Origin: Xinfangfangia pollutisoli
GTDB lineage: Bacteria > Pseudomonadota > Alphaproteobacteria > Rhodobacterales > Rhodobacteraceae
Assembly (NCBI RefSeq): GCF_020179405.1
Contig: NZ_JAICBZ010000013.1
Coordinates: forward strand, 1-59,895
Length of the DNA stretch: 59,895 nucleotides
Direction of reading: 5' to 3'
Both the position numbers and the translations under genes were made by a program. The notes below the pieces were generated by a model that was not told the origin of the DNA, did no database searches, and saw only the letters and a list, made by a program, of their open reading frames with translations. This document shows, piece after piece, positions 32,039-41,536 of this stretch (the first letter of the stretch is position 1; each line of letters opens with the position of its first letter).

Positions 32039-32725
32039 ATGCCGACCGACCCGATCCCGCATCCTCCGTTCCGCTCGGCTTTGATCGTCGACGATCATCC
32101 GCTGTATTGCGATGCGCTGGCGATGACGCTGCGCGCCATCGCCGGGATCGAGGCGGTGGAAACAGCCGACCGGCTGGATGCGGCGCTGGCGCGGCTGGAT
32201 GCGGCGGCGGCGCCCGATCTGATCGTGCTGGATCTGAACCTGCCCGATGTCGACGGGCTGGACGGGCTTTTGCGGCTGCGCCAGGCGGCGGGTGCGGTGC
32301 CGGTGCTGGTCGTGTCGTCTCTGGCCGAGAACCGGGTGATCCGCGGCTGCCTGTCGGCGGGGGCGGCGGGCTTCGTGCCGAAACATGCCAAGCGCGAGGT
32401 GTTTCGTGCCGCGATCGACCGGATCGCCGCGGGCGAGCGCTATCTGCCCGAAGGCTATGACGGCGGGGCCGAGGCGCGGCCGGGCGCGCGGGACGAGGCG
32501 ATCGGGCGTCTGGCCTTGCTGACCCGGCAGCAGGCGCGGATCCTGGAACTGATCTGCGAGGGGATGCTGAACAAGCAGATCGCCTGGGAATTGTCGATTG
32601 CCGAGACCACGGTGAAGGCGCATGTCACGGCAATCATGCGCAAACTTGGGGTGCAAAGCCGCACGCAGGCGGTTCTTCTTGCGCGCGAGACGCATTTCGC
32701 CAGTCTGATGCCCGAGGGCGGCTGA
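32039..32725 (+). CDS. LuxR/NarL-type two-component response regulator
   Basis: A 228-residue regulator with an N-terminal receiver domain (SALIVDDHPLYCDALAMTL; phosphoacceptor Asp65 in IVLDLNLPD; switch residues around VVSSLAE and Lys in FVPKHAK). The C-terminal LuxR helix-turn-helix reads LTRQQARILELICEGMLNKQIAWELSIAETTVKAHVTAIMRKLGV. It is followed after 58 bases by a FIST-domain gene and then a hybrid kinase, which is the probable partner. The start is placed at MPTDPIPHPPF; the 14-bp tandem repeat ends just before it, so initiation here is unusual. Confidence 0.88.
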   Translation: MPTDPIPHPPFRSALIVDDHPLYCDALAMTLRAIAGIEAVETADRLDAALARLDAAAAPDLIVLDLNLPDVDGLDGLLRLRQAAGAVPVLVVSSLAENRVIRGCLSAGAAGFVPKHAKREVFRAAIDRIAAGERYLPEGYDGGAEARPGARDEAIGRLALLTRQQARILELICEGMLNKQIAWELSIAETTVKAHVTAIMRKLGVQSRTQAVLLARETHFASLMPEGG

Positions 32726-32783
32726 GGCCTCGGCCGCCGCAGGGGCGGGGCTGCGGGGATCGACGCGAGGGGAGGCGCGGGCG

Positions 32784-33992
32784 ATGAAGATGACAAGCGA
32801 GGCGGCGATACCCGGGGCGATGGCGCTGCCGCCGGTGCCCGAGGCGATCATGCCGCGGGCGCAGTGTTCCGCGCAGGCGCCCGATGCGGCGCGGCAGCTG
32901 GCGCAGGCGCTGGGGCCGGGGCCTTTTGCCGCGGTGATCCTGTTCGTCTCGCCCCTGGCCGATCTTCCGGCCCTGGCGCGCAGCCTGCCGGCGGCGTTCG
33001 GTGCCACGCGGGTTCTGGGCTGCACCACCGCGGGCGAGATCGGTGCCGAAGGCTATGCCGAGGGCGAAATTGTCGCGATCGGCCTGCCCGCGCCGTGGTT
33101 CGCCGTCGAAAGCCTGCCGGTCGATCTGGCGCGGATCGAGGCCGAGGCGCTGATCGGACGGATGATCCGCGCCCGGGCCGCACTGGCCGATGCCCATCCG
33201 GGCTGGGACAGCGAGTTCGCCTTCCTGATGGTCGACGGCCTGTCGGTGCGCGAGGATGAACTGACCGCGGCGCTTGGCCCCGGGCTGGGGCCGATGCCGC
33301 TGTTCGGCGGCTCGGCCGGGGATGGCACGCGGTTCGGCGAAACGTTCGTCCTGTCCGACGGCGCGTTCCGCCGCGGCCATGCGGTGCTGACGCTGGTGCG
33401 CAGCCTCTGCCGGGTGCGGGTGTTCAGCTTCGACCATCTGATCCCCAGCGAAAGGCGCATGGTGGTGACCGAGGCCGACCCGGCCCGGCGCATCGTGCGG
33501 CAGATCAATGCCGAACCCGCGGCGCGCGAATATGCGCGGCTGCTGGGCAAGGATCCGGGTCAGCTGACCAGCTTCACCTTCGCGGCCCATCCGGTCGTGG
33601 TGCGGGTGGGCGGCAAGCATCATGTCCGCGCCATCCAGCAGGTGGCGCCGAATGGCGATCTGGTGTTCTTCTCGGCCATCGACGAGGGGCTGGTGCTGAC
33701 GCTGGCCGAGCCGCAGGACATGGCGCTGCATCTGGACGCGGCGCTGAAATCCCTGTCGGATGCCGGCCCGCCCGCCGCCATTCTGGCCTGCGACTGCATC
33801 CTGCGGCGGATGGAGGCGCAGGAAAAGCAGCGCTATGGTGCGGTCTCGGCCCTGCTGCGGCACTATGGCGTGGCGGGGTTTTCGACCTATGGCGAGCAGG
33901 TGAATTCGATGCATGTCAACCAGACCATGACCGGCGTCGCGATCTATCCGCCCGAGGTCTCGGCCCAGCCGCCGGGCGCCGAGCAGGGCTGA
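32784..33992 (+). CDS. FIST-domain sensory protein (NosP-like)
   Basis: A 402-residue soluble protein with FIST-N (about residues 40-235: FAAVILFVSPLADLPALARSL, RVLGCTTAGEIGAEGYAEG, PLFGGSAGDG) and FIST-C (about 250-390: EYARLLGKDP, ILACDCILRRMEAQEK, GVAGFSTYGEQVNSMHVNQTMTG). FIST proteins bind small ligands; the NosP subgroup binds haem and nitric oxide and inhibits a neighbouring hybrid kinase of the NahK type. That kinase follows here five bases downstream, which supports NosP. Haem binding is not proven by the sequence; the histidine of the SMHVNQT motif would be one to test. Confidence 0.82.
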   Translation: MKMTSEAAIPGAMALPPVPEAIMPRAQCSAQAPDAARQLAQALGPGPFAAVILFVSPLADLPALARSLPAAFGATRVLGCTTAGEIGAEGYAEGEIVAIGLPAPWFAVESLPVDLARIEAEALIGRMIRARAALADAHPGWDSEFAFLMVDGLSVREDELTAALGPGLGPMPLFGGSAGDGTRFGETFVLSDGAFRRGHAVLTLVRSLCRVRVFSFDHLIPSERRMVVTEADPARRIVRQINAEPAAREYARLLGKDPGQLTSFTFAAHPVVVRVGGKHHVRAIQQVAPNGDLVFFSAIDEGLVLTLAEPQDMALHLDAALKSLSDAGPPAAILACDCILRRMEAQEKQRYGAVSALLRHYGVAGFSTYGEQVNSMHVNQTMTGVAIYPPEVSAQPPGAEQG

Positions 33993-33997
33993 GCGCG

Positions 33998-36196
33998 ATG
34001 ATCGAGGCGCTGATCGACCCCTCCGACAGCCCCGAGCGGCAGCGCGAGAAGCTTCTGACCATCGCGCAGGTGCTGATGCGCCGGGTCGAGCAGATTACCG
34101 ACGATTCCGGTGCCGCCTATGCGCAGTTCCAGCGTGCCGTCCTGCTGGAGGATCAGGTCCGCGCCCGCACGCGCGAGTTGGGCCATGCGCTGGACCTGCT
34201 GAACAACTCGAACAGCCGCCTGGCCGAGGCGATGCGCGAGGCCGAAAGCGCGCGCCAGAACCTGGCAAACGCGATCGAGACGATCCAGGAAGGCTTTGCG
34301 CTGTTCGACGTGGGCGAAAAGCTGGTGATGTGCAATTCGCGCTTCGGCATGCACATGCCCGATATCCGCGCCAGCCTGCGGCCGGGAATCTCGTTTGCCG
34401 ATTACGTGGGCCTGGTCAGCTGCTCGCGCTTTCTGTCGCTGCCCGACGGCACCACGCCCGATGACTGGGCGGTGGCGCGGATGCGCCGGCATCAGGACCG
34501 GCATGTGATCTTCAACGTCCGGATGGATGCCGATCACTGGGTGCAGGTCAGCGAACATCGCACCGCCGATGGCGGGACGGTGATCCTGCAGACCGATGTG
34601 ACCGAGATCATCCGCACCGAACGGCACGAACGCGGCCGGCTCTTGGACGATCAGGCCCGGATGATCCGCGCGACGCTGGACCATATCAACCAGGGCGTGG
34701 CGATCTTTGATGCGGGCGGGCATCTGGGCGGCTGGAACCGGCGGCTTGCCACGCTTCTGGCGCTGCCGGCCAGCGTGACGCGGGTCGGCGTGTCGTTCCA
34801 GACGCTGTTCGCCCGGCTGAGCGAACAGCTGAGTTTCGGCGGCCCGGTGCCGGTTGCGCGCGACCGGCTGCTGGCCTGGGTGGCGGCCGGGCCCGGCCGG
34901 GCGCCGATCTCGTTCGAGCTGCGCCGCGGCAGCGAGCTGATCCTGGATGTCTTCGCGCAGGAAATGCCCGATTCCGGCTTTGTGATGAGCTTCACCGATG
35001 TCACCGCCGAGCGCGCGGCGCTGGCGGCGCTGAGCCGGGCGAATGAGACGCTTGAGGCGCGGGTGGCCGAACGCACGCTGGAATTGCAGGATGCGCTGGC
35101 CGATGCGGAACGCGCGAATGCCAGCCGCTCGCGCTTTGTGGCGGCGGCCAGCCATGACCTGCTGCAACCGCTGTCGGCCGCGAAACTGTATATCTCGTCG
35201 ATTGACGACGAGGCTTTGGCGCCGGCCGCGCGGGTGGCGCTGGACAAGGCGCAGAACGCGCTTCTGTCGGTTGAAGGCTTGCTGGCGGCGCTGCTGGATA
35301 TCTCGCGGCTGGAATCGGGCAAGGCCGCGCTCAGCGTCGGGCCGGTGGCGCTGGACCCGCTTCTGCGCCGTCTGGCCGAGGATTTCGCCCCGATGGCCGC
35401 GGCCAAGGGACTGCGGCTGATCACCGTGCCCTGTCAGGCGGTGGTGGAAAGCGATCCGGCCTATCTGCGGCGGATCCTGCAGAACCTGATTTCCAACGCG
35501 ATCCGCTATACGGATCGCGGCCGGGTGCTGGTGGGGGCGCGGCATCGGGGCGCGCTGATCCGGCTGGAGGTGCGCGATACCGGCCCCGGCATCCCCGCCG
35601 AGGCGCAGCGCGACATCTTCAAGGAATTCCACCGGCTGAACGCCCGCGCCTCGGCCTCGGAAGGGATGGGGCTGGGCCTGGCCATTGTCGAGCGGGCCTG
35701 TGCGCTTCTGGGCCATGGGCTAAGCCTGGACTCGACCCCGGGCCGCGGCACTTGTTTTGCGCTGGAGCTGCCCCTGGTGGCCGAGACCCCGCCCGAGGCG
35801 GTGGCCGATGCAAGCCCGCCGCCGCGCCCCACCGCGCAGGACAAGATCGCGCTTCTGGTGGAAAACGACGTGGAACTGCGGGCGGCGTTGGTCTTGACGC
35901 TGGAAAGATACGGGCTGACGGTGATCGAGGCCGGATCAGGGGAAGAGGCGCTGCGGCTGATTGACGAGATCGGCATCCTGCCCGATCTGATCCTGGCCGA
36001 CCATCAATTGGGCGAGGGGCGCACCGGCCTGTCCTTCCTGCTGGATTTCCGCGCGCTGCACGGCCCGCTGCCGGTCTGGCTGATCACGGCGGATCGCAGC
36101 CGGGATCTGGCCGGTTCGGCCCGGGCGGCGGGGATGGGGTTGATCCTGAAGCCGATCGAGCCGCGCGAGCTGGAGCAGGTTCTCGCGCATCTGTGA
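33998..36196 (+). CDS. Hybrid sensor histidine kinase/response regulator, NahK/ErcS-like
   Basis: A 732-residue cytoplasmic kinase without membrane helices. An N-terminal coiled coil (about residues 10-90) leads to a PAS domain of the PAS_7 type (IETIQEGFALFDVGEKLVMCNSRFG) and a second PAS (TLDHINQGVAIFDAGGHLGGWNRRL). Then follow HisKA (SRFVAAASHDLLQPLSAAKL, His386), HATPase (NLISNAIRYTDRG, DTGPGIP, GLGLAIVERAC) and a C-terminal receiver with Asp668 in ILADHQLGEG. This domain order is that of NahK/ErcS proteins. It likely receives input from the FIST protein and phosphorylates the LuxR-type regulator of the same cluster. Confidence 0.87.
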   Translation: MIEALIDPSDSPERQREKLLTIAQVLMRRVEQITDDSGAAYAQFQRAVLLEDQVRARTRELGHALDLLNNSNSRLAEAMREAESARQNLANAIETIQEGFALFDVGEKLVMCNSRFGMHMPDIRASLRPGISFADYVGLVSCSRFLSLPDGTTPDDWAVARMRRHQDRHVIFNVRMDADHWVQVSEHRTADGGTVILQTDVTEIIRTERHERGRLLDDQARMIRATLDHINQGVAIFDAGGHLGGWNRRLATLLALPASVTRVGVSFQTLFARLSEQLSFGGPVPVARDRLLAWVAAGPGRAPISFELRRGSELILDVFAQEMPDSGFVMSFTDVTAERAALAALSRANETLEARVAERTLELQDALADAERANASRSRFVAAASHDLLQPLSAAKLYISSIDDEALAPAARVALDKAQNALLSVEGLLAALLDISRLESGKAALSVGPVALDPLLRRLAEDFAPMAAAKGLRLITVPCQAVVESDPAYLRRILQNLISNAIRYTDRGRVLVGARHRGALIRLEVRDTGPGIPAEAQRDIFKEFHRLNARASASEGMGLGLAIVERACALLGHGLSLDSTPGRGTCFALELPLVAETPPEAVADASPPPRPTAQDKIALLVENDVELRAALVLTLERYGLTVIEAGSGEEALRLIDEIGILPDLILADHQLGEGRTGLSFLLDFRALHGPLPVWLITADRSRDLAGSARAAGMGLILKPIEPRELEQVLAHL

Positions 36197-36203
36197 CGCG
36201 GCC

Positions 36204-36217
36204 TGGTCTTACGACCA
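36204..36217 (+). promoter_or_regulatory. GntR-type operator-like palindrome upstream of coxG
   Basis: TGGTC-TTAC-GACCA is a perfect 5-bp inverted repeat about 90 bases before the coxG start. It resembles the TGGTC/GACCA half sites of FadR-subfamily GntR regulators. No GntR gene is in the window, so the reader is unknown. Confidence 0.35.
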
Positions 36218-36306
36218 AGGCAGCATGGCAGCGCGCGGCCGGGACCGCTAGGCTGCGATCAGCATTGGGGGAGGCGCGCATTGGCCGACCCGACGGGGAG
36301 GATTGC

Positions 36307-36831
36307 ATGAAACTGACCGACAGCCGCGAGATTGCCGCTGCGCCTGCCATCGTCTGGCAGGCGATCCTTGACCCGGAGGTGCTGAAGGAATGCATCCCCG
36401 GCTGCCAAAGCCTGACCGGCTCGGTCGCGGAAGGCTATGAGGCGGTGGTGAAGCAGAAGGTCGGCCCGGTCTCGGCCACTTTCACCGGCATCGTCAGCCT
36501 GTCCGACATCGTCGAAGGCCAGTCGGTCAAGATCTCGGGTGAAGGCAAGGGCGGCGTCGCGGGCTTTGCCAAGGGCGGCGCGGTGGTGACGCTGGCGCCC
36601 TCGGGCGAGGGCACGCTGCTGACCTATGATGTCGATGCCAGCGTCGGCGGCAAGATCGCGCAGCTGGGCAGCCGGATCATCGACAGTTTCGCCAAGAAGA
36701 TGGCCGACGATTTCTTCTCGCGCTTCCAGGCCGCCGTCGAAGGCCCGGCCGAAGAGCCGGCGGCCGAGGAAGGCGTTGCCGATTCGGGGGAAAAGAAGAA
36801 AGGCTGGTTCAAGCGGCTGACCGGCGGCTGA
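36307..36831 (+). CDS. coxG: CoxG/SRPBCC family protein (CO dehydrogenase subunit G)
   Basis: A 174-residue START/SRPBCC-fold protein: MKLTDSREIAAAPAIVWQAILDPEVLKECIPGCQSL is the family N-terminus, then GFAKGGAVVTLAPSGEGTLLTYDVDASVGGKIAQLGSRIID. In Oligotropha, CoxG has a role in anchoring CO dehydrogenase to the cytoplasmic membrane. The C-terminus after residue 145 is acidic then basic (GEKKKGWFKRL), compatible with membrane association. The ATG follows GGGGAGG. It is the first gene of coxG-S-L-M. Confidence 0.87.
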   Translation: MKLTDSREIAAAPAIVWQAILDPEVLKECIPGCQSLTGSVAEGYEAVVKQKVGPVSATFTGIVSLSDIVEGQSVKISGEGKGGVAGFAKGGAVVTLAPSGEGTLLTYDVDASVGGKIAQLGSRIIDSFAKKMADDFFSRFQAAVEGPAEEPAAEEGVADSGEKKKGWFKRLTGG

Positions 36832-36885
36832 GTGTCGCCGTTCCGCAAGACCGCAAACTACCCAGGGATTCCAAGGGAGGACGAC

Positions 36886-37368
<483 letters not shown>

Positions 37369-37428
37369 TCACGCGCCAATCGCAATCCGCCCGCCGCTGC
37401 CATGCGGTCGGGCCAGAGGGAGGATTTC

Positions 37429-39801
37429 ATGCCGAAGGACACGGGCATTGGCGCTCCGATGAAGCGCCGCGAGGACATCCGGTTTCTGACCGGGAAGGGC
37501 CGCTACACGGCCGATATCAATCTGCGCGGGCAGGCCTATGCCGCCTTCGCGCGCAGCGAAGTGGCGCATGGCAAGATCAATGCGATCGACACCAGGGCCG
37601 CTTCCGAAATGCCGGGCGTCTTGTGCGTCATGACGGGCGAGGATTTCGCCGCCATGGGGGGCAACCCCGCCGGCTGGCTGATCAACAGCCGCGACGGCAC
37701 CCCGATGCGCGAGCCGAAGCGGCCGGTTCTGGCCCATGGCAAGGTGCGCCATGTGGGCGACGCCTATGCGGTCGTGGTGGCCGAGACGGTGGAACAGGCG
37801 CGCGACGCGGTGGCGGCGATCGAGGCCGACATCACCGAACTGCCCGCCATCGTCGACATGAAGGCCGCGCTGGCCGACAGCGGCAATCGCGTGCATGACG
37901 AGATCCCCGACAATCTGTGCTTCGACTGGGGCTGGATCGAGGACAACCGCGCCGCGGTGGAAGAGGCTTTCGCCAAGGCCCCGCATGTGACCACGCTGGA
38001 ACTGGTGAACAACCGCCTGGTCCCGAATGCGATGGAGCCGCGCGCTTCGCTGGCCGATTACAACCCGGGGACCGAGGATTACACGCTTTACACCACCTCG
38101 CAGAACCCGCACCTGCACCGCCTGCTGATCGCGGCCTTCGTGATGGGCATTCCCGAGCATAAGCTGACCGTGATCGCCCCCGATGTGGGCGGCGGCTTCG
38201 GCTCGAAGATCTACCATTACGGCGAAGAGGCCGCGGTGCTGGCCGCCGCCAAGGCCTTGAAACGGCCGGTGAAATGGGTGGCCGACCGGACCGAAAGCTT
38301 CCTGTCGGATGCGCATGGCCGCGACCATGTGACGAAGATCCAGCTGGCTTGCGAAAAGGATGGCACCTTCCTCGCGCTGCGCACCGAGACCCTGGCCAAT
38401 GTCGGCGCCTATCTGTCGAACTTCGCCACCGCGACGCCGACCTTCCTGCATGGCACGCTGATGGCGGGGCCCTACAAAACGCCGCTGGTCTACGTGAACG
38501 TGAAAGCCGTTTTCACCAACACCGCCCCGGTCGATGCCTATCGCGGCGCGGGCCGGCCGGAAGCGACGTTCTCGATCGAGCGGATCGTCGACAAGGCCGC
38601 GGACGAGCTGGGGATCGACAAGCTGGAGATCCGCCGCAAGAACCTGATCGGCGCCGATCAGTACCCTTACACCACGCCCGTGGGCCTGGTTTACGACACC
38701 GGCAATTATGCCGCGACGCTGGACAAGATGGTCGAGCTGGCCGACGTGGCGGGCTTTGAAAAACGCGCGGCCGAGTCGAAGGCGCGCGGCAAGCTGCGCG
38801 GCATCGGCTATTCGACCTGGATCGAGGCTTGCGGCATTGCGCCCTCGAACCTGGTGGGCGTGTTGGGCAGCCGGGTCGGGCTGTTCGATGCGGCCACGGT
38901 GCGGGTGAACGCGACCGGCAATCTTTCGGTGATGACCGGCGCCCACAGCCACGGCCAGGGCCATGAGACGGTCTTCGCGCAGGTCGTGGCCGAAAAACTG
39001 GGCATCCCGGAATCCTCGATCGAGATCGTCCATGGCGACACGTCGAAAATTCCTTTCGGCATGGGCTCTTACGGCTCGCGCAGCCTGGCGGTTGCCGGAT
39101 CGGCCATGGTGAAGGCGGTCGACAAGATCATCGCCAAGGGCAAGAAGATCGCCGCCCATATGCTGGAAGCGGCCGAGGACGACATCACCTTCGAGAACGG
39201 CAAGTTCCAGGTGGCCGGCACCGACAAGGCGAAGACTTTCGGCGAGATCGCCTTCTCGGCCTATGTGCCGCACAACTACCCGCTCGAGACGCTGGAGCCG
39301 GGGCTTGAGGAATCGGCCTTCTACGATCCGGGCAACTTCACCTATCCCGCCGGCGCCTATGCCTGCGAGGTCGAGGTCGATCCGGATACCGGCCGGGTCG
39401 AGATCCTGTCCTTCACCGCGGCCGATGATTTCGGCAATGTCATGAACCCCTTGATCGTTCAGGGTCAGGTGCATGGCGGCGTGGGGCAGGGGATCGGTCA
39501 GGCGCTGCTGGAAAACACCACCTATGACGAAAACGGCCAGCTTCTGTCGGGCAGCTTCATGGATTACGCCATGCCGCGGGCCGATGACGTGCCGTTCTAC
39601 ACTGTCGATCACAGCTGCAACACGCCCTGCACCCATAACCCGCTTGGGGTGAAGGGCTGCGGCGAGGCCGGCGCCATCGGCTCGCCGCCGGCGGTGGTCA
39701 ATGCGGTGGTCGATGCGCTGCGGCGCGGCGGCCATACGGGGATCAGCCATATCGACATGCCGGTCTCGCCGTCGCGGGTCTGGCAGGCGATGCAGGCGTA
39801 A
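37429..39801 (+). CDS. coxL: CO dehydrogenase-type large subunit, form II (molybdenum hydroxylase)
   Basis: The molybdopterin-binding catalytic subunit, 790 residues, with the ald_Xan_dh_C N-terminal domain ([19 protein letters not shown]) and the Mo-cofactor domain ([54 protein letters not shown]). The active-site loop reads AYRGAGR at residues 370-376, the form II signature, not the AYXCSFR motif of true aerobic CO oxidisers (form I). CO oxidation by form II enzymes is debated, and other substrates are possible. The conserved Mo-site glutamate is in [14 protein letters not shown] precedes the start at MPKDTG. Confidence 0.9.
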   Translation: MPKDTGIGAPMKRREDIRFLTGKGRYTADINLRGQAYAAFARSEVAHGKINAIDTRAASEMPGVLCVMTGEDFAAMGGNPAGWLINSRDGTPMREPKRPVLAHGKVRHVGDAYAVVVAETVEQARDAVAAIEADITELPAIVDMKAALADSGNRVHDEIPDNLCFDWGWIEDNRAAVEEAFAKAPHVTTLELVNNRLVPNAMEPRASLADYNPGTEDYTLYTTSQNPHLHRLLIAAFVMGIPEHKLTVIAPDVGGGFGSKIYHYGEEAAVLAAAKALKRPVKWVADRTESFLSDAHGRDHVTKIQLACEKDGTFLALRTETLANVGAYLSNFATATPTFLHGTLMAGPYKTPLVYVNVKAVFTNTAPVDAYRGAGRPEATFSIERIVDKAADELGIDKLEIRRKNLIGADQYPYTTPVGLVYDTGNYAATLDKMVELADVAGFEKRAAESKARGKLRGIGYSTWIEACGIAPSNLVGVLGSRVGLFDAATVRVNATGNLSVMTGAHSHGQGHETVFAQVVAEKLGIPESSIEIVHGDTSKIPFGMGSYGSRSLAVAGSAMVKAVDKIIAKGKKIAAHMLEAAEDDITFENGKFQVAGTDKAKTFGEIAFSAYVPHNYPLETLEPGLEESAFYDPGNFTYPAGAYACEVEVDPDTGRVEILSFTAADDFGNVMNPLIVQGQVHGGVGQGIGQALLENTTYDENGQLLSGSFMDYAMPRADDVPFYTVDHSCNTPCTHNPLGVKGCGEAGAIGSPPAVVNAVVDALRRGGHTGISHIDMPVSPSRVWQAMQA

Positions 39802-39816
39802 AGGGGAGGGATCATC

Positions 39817-40602
39817 ATGTATGACTTCGAATTCGTGAAACCCGCCTCGATTGCCGATGCGGTGAAGGCCCTGAAGGAAGACGGCGCGCAGGCGCTGTCG
39901 GGCGGGCAGACGCTGATCGCCACGATGAAGCAGCGGCTGGCCGCACCGGGCACGCTGGTCAGCCTGACCGGGATCGCCGAGATGAAGGGCGTCTCGGCGG
40001 CGGGCGGGCAATTGACGGTCGGCGGGGCGACGCCCCATGCCGTGGTCGCGGCCGAGGCGAAGGCCGCCTATCCCGGCCTTGCCGCCCTGGCCGGCGGGAT
40101 CGGCGATCCGATGGTGCGCAACCGCGGCACGATCGGCGGCTCGATCGCCAACAATGACCCGGCGGCCTGCTATCCTTCGGCCGTGCTGGCCTCGGGGGCG
40201 ACGGTGGTGACCGACCGGCGCAAGATCGCGGCCGATGACTATTTCCAGGGCCTGTTCACCACGGCGCTGGAAGAGGGCGAGATCGTCACCCAGGTGATCT
40301 TCCCGATCCCGGAAAAGGCGGCCTATGTGAAGTTCAACCAGCCGGCCAGCCGCTTTGCGCTGACCGGGGTCTTCGTGGCGAAATTCGCCTCGGGCGTGCG
40401 GGTCGCCGTCACCGGCGCCGGCGCCGATGGCGTTTTCCGCTGGACCGAGGCGGAAGAAGCGCTGTCGAAAGACTTCAGCCCCGCGGCGGTCGACGGCCTT
40501 TCGGTCGATCCCTCGGGCCTGATGGGCGATCTTCACGGAACGCCGGAATATCGGGCAAACCTGATCAAGGTGCTGACGAAACGCGCCGTCGCCGCCGCCT
40601 GA
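39817..40602 (+). CDS. coxM: CO dehydrogenase-type medium subunit (FAD-binding)
   Basis: The FAD subunit of the molybdenum hydroxylase, 261 residues, begins [19 protein letters not shown] motifs are [15 protein letters not shown] (about residues 28-42) and [28 protein letters not shown] (about 89-116). The C-terminal domain is the CODH flavoprotein type. The order S-L-M is typical for form II clusters (form I has M-S-L). A strong hairpin follows 20 bases after the stop, so the operon seems to end here, with no maturation genes in the window. Confidence 0.9.
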   Translation: MYDFEFVKPASIADAVKALKEDGAQALSGGQTLIATMKQRLAAPGTLVSLTGIAEMKGVSAAGGQLTVGGATPHAVVAAEAKAAYPGLAALAGGIGDPMVRNRGTIGGSIANNDPAACYPSAVLASGATVVTDRRKIAADDYFQGLFTTALEEGEIVTQVIFPIPEKAAYVKFNQPASRFALTGVFVAKFASGVRVAVTGAGADGVFRWTEAEEALSKDFSPAAVDGLSVDPSGLMGDLHGTPEYRANLIKVLTKRAVAAA

Positions 40603-40622
40603 GCCGCATCTGACGGCAAGGC

Positions 40623-40652
40623 AACGGCCCGGGCCCCAAAGCCCGGGCCGTT
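40623..40652 (+). terminator. Intrinsic terminator after coxM
   Basis: A perfect 12-bp stem (AACGGCCCGGGC and GCCCGGGCCGTT) with loop CCCAAA is followed by TGCACTTTT. This is the most convincing Rho-independent terminator in the window. Confidence 0.75.
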
Positions 40653-40680
40653 TGCACTTTTCCAACCCGCCCGGGCTGGA

Positions 40681-40698
40681 GTGTCATCTGGGCGTTGC
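40681..40698 (+). repeat. Left copy of an 18-bp direct repeat flanking the HNH gene
   Basis: GTGTCATCTGGGCGTTGC agrees at 16 of 18 positions with the copy at 41460-41477, in the same orientation. Each contains TGTCAT and, 11 bases further, CGTTRC, which resembles a weak Pho box. It lies 58 bases upstream of the HNH gene's candidate -35. Confidence 0.5.
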
Positions 40699-40755
40699 CG
40701 AATCCCGGCAGGGATATCGGCAGGGCCCCGCGTCGGGCCCACAGGTGCTGGGGGG

Positions 40756-40783
40756 TTGCACCGATCGAACTCCCAGATATAGT
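40756..40783 (+). promoter_or_regulatory. Promoter of the HNH gene
   Basis: TTGCAC, a 16-base spacer and TATAGT form a good sigma-70-type promoter, with a predicted transcript start near 40790 and a leader of about 70 bases. The AT-rich -10 stands out in this GC-rich region. Confidence 0.5.
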
Positions 40784-40857
40784 CAGGCTGTCGGGGCGGG
40801 GCTCCCCGCCCTCGGGCCAGGTCTGGCAGACGGGGCAGGAACGGAGTCTCGGACGGA

Positions 40858-41442
40858 ATGGACGGCGATTTCAGAACTCAATTCGTGCGCGAACCCGCGG
40901 GGTTGAAGCATTTCCCCGCGCTGGTGCTGAACGCCGATTACCGACCGCTCAGCTATTACCCGCTGTCGCTTTGGCCCTGGCAGGAAGCGATCAAGGCCGC
41001 CTTCCTGGACCGGGTGCAGATCGTCGCCGAATACGATCATGTGGTGCGCAGCCAAAGGCAGGAATTCAGGATCCCCTCGGTCGTCGTCTTGAAAGAATTC
41101 GTAAAACCCCAGAAGCGCGTGGCCTTCACGCGCTTCAATCTTTTTCTAAGGGACGAATTCTGCTGCCAGTATTGCGGCGCCAAGGGCGATCTGACCTTCG
41201 ACCATGTCATCCCGCGATCGCGCGGGGGGATCACGTCTTGGGAAAACGTCGTTGCCGCCTGCAGCCCCTGCAATCTGCACAAGGCCAACAAGACGCTGCG
41301 GCAATCGGGCCTGCAGCTGCGCAAGCCGCCGCGCGCGCCCACGGCGGCCGAGATGCAGGGCCATGGCCGCCGCTTCCCGCCGAATTTCCTGCACGACAGC
41401 TGGATGGACTACCTGTACTGGGATGCCGAGCTGGAGGCCTGA
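40858..41442 (+). CDS. HNH endonuclease-domain protein
   Basis: A 194-residue protein with an HNH nuclease fold in the second half: CCQYCGAKGDLTFDHVIPRSRGG, then NVVAACSPCNLHKANKT, i.e. two CxxC zinc-knuckle pairs and the DH catalytic pair. The N-terminal 90 residues (FPALVLNADYRPLSYYPLSLWPWQEAIKAAFLDRVQIV) are strongly conserved in a family present as a single copy across alphaproteobacteria. The cellular role of that family is unknown. It is not part of a restriction or phage cluster here. The gene stands alone between the cox operon and mgtC, with its own promoter. Confidence 0.85.
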   Translation: MDGDFRTQFVREPAGLKHFPALVLNADYRPLSYYPLSLWPWQEAIKAAFLDRVQIVAEYDHVVRSQRQEFRIPSVVVLKEFVKPQKRVAFTRFNLFLRDEFCCQYCGAKGDLTFDHVIPRSRGGITSWENVVAACSPCNLHKANKTLRQSGLQLRKPPRAPTAAEMQGHGRRFPPNFLHDSWMDYLYWDAELEA

Positions 41443-41459
41443 GGCAAGGTCGCTTTCCT

Positions 41460-41477
41460 GTGTCATCTGGTCGTTAC
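41460..41477 (+). repeat. Right copy of the 18-bp direct repeat, upstream of mgtC
   Basis: GTGTCATCTGGTCGTTAC, the partner of the copy at 40681. It begins 17 bases after the HNH stop and ends 59 bases before the MgtC-family start, so it probably lies in that promoter region. TGTCAT and CGTTAC are 11 bases apart, as in Pho-box direct repeats, but the second half site is a poor match. Confidence 0.5.
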
Positions 41478-41536
41478 AAAAGCTTCACAAATCCCGGCCC
41501 GCATGATCAGGTGGCGGCTTCCTGTCGGAGACGCCC

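Noticed and set aside
37369-40665. Open frame of about 1,100 codons on the minus strand, antisense to coxL and coxM
   Set aside because: Composition is His/Arg/Gln-rich, no family similarity, and it lies opposite well-identified genes. It is the usual effect of third-position GC bias.
40858-41442. HNH gene as part of a restriction-modification, homing or defence system
   Set aside because: No methyltransferase, phage or other defence gene is near, and the N-terminal half matches a conserved single-copy alphaproteobacterial family.
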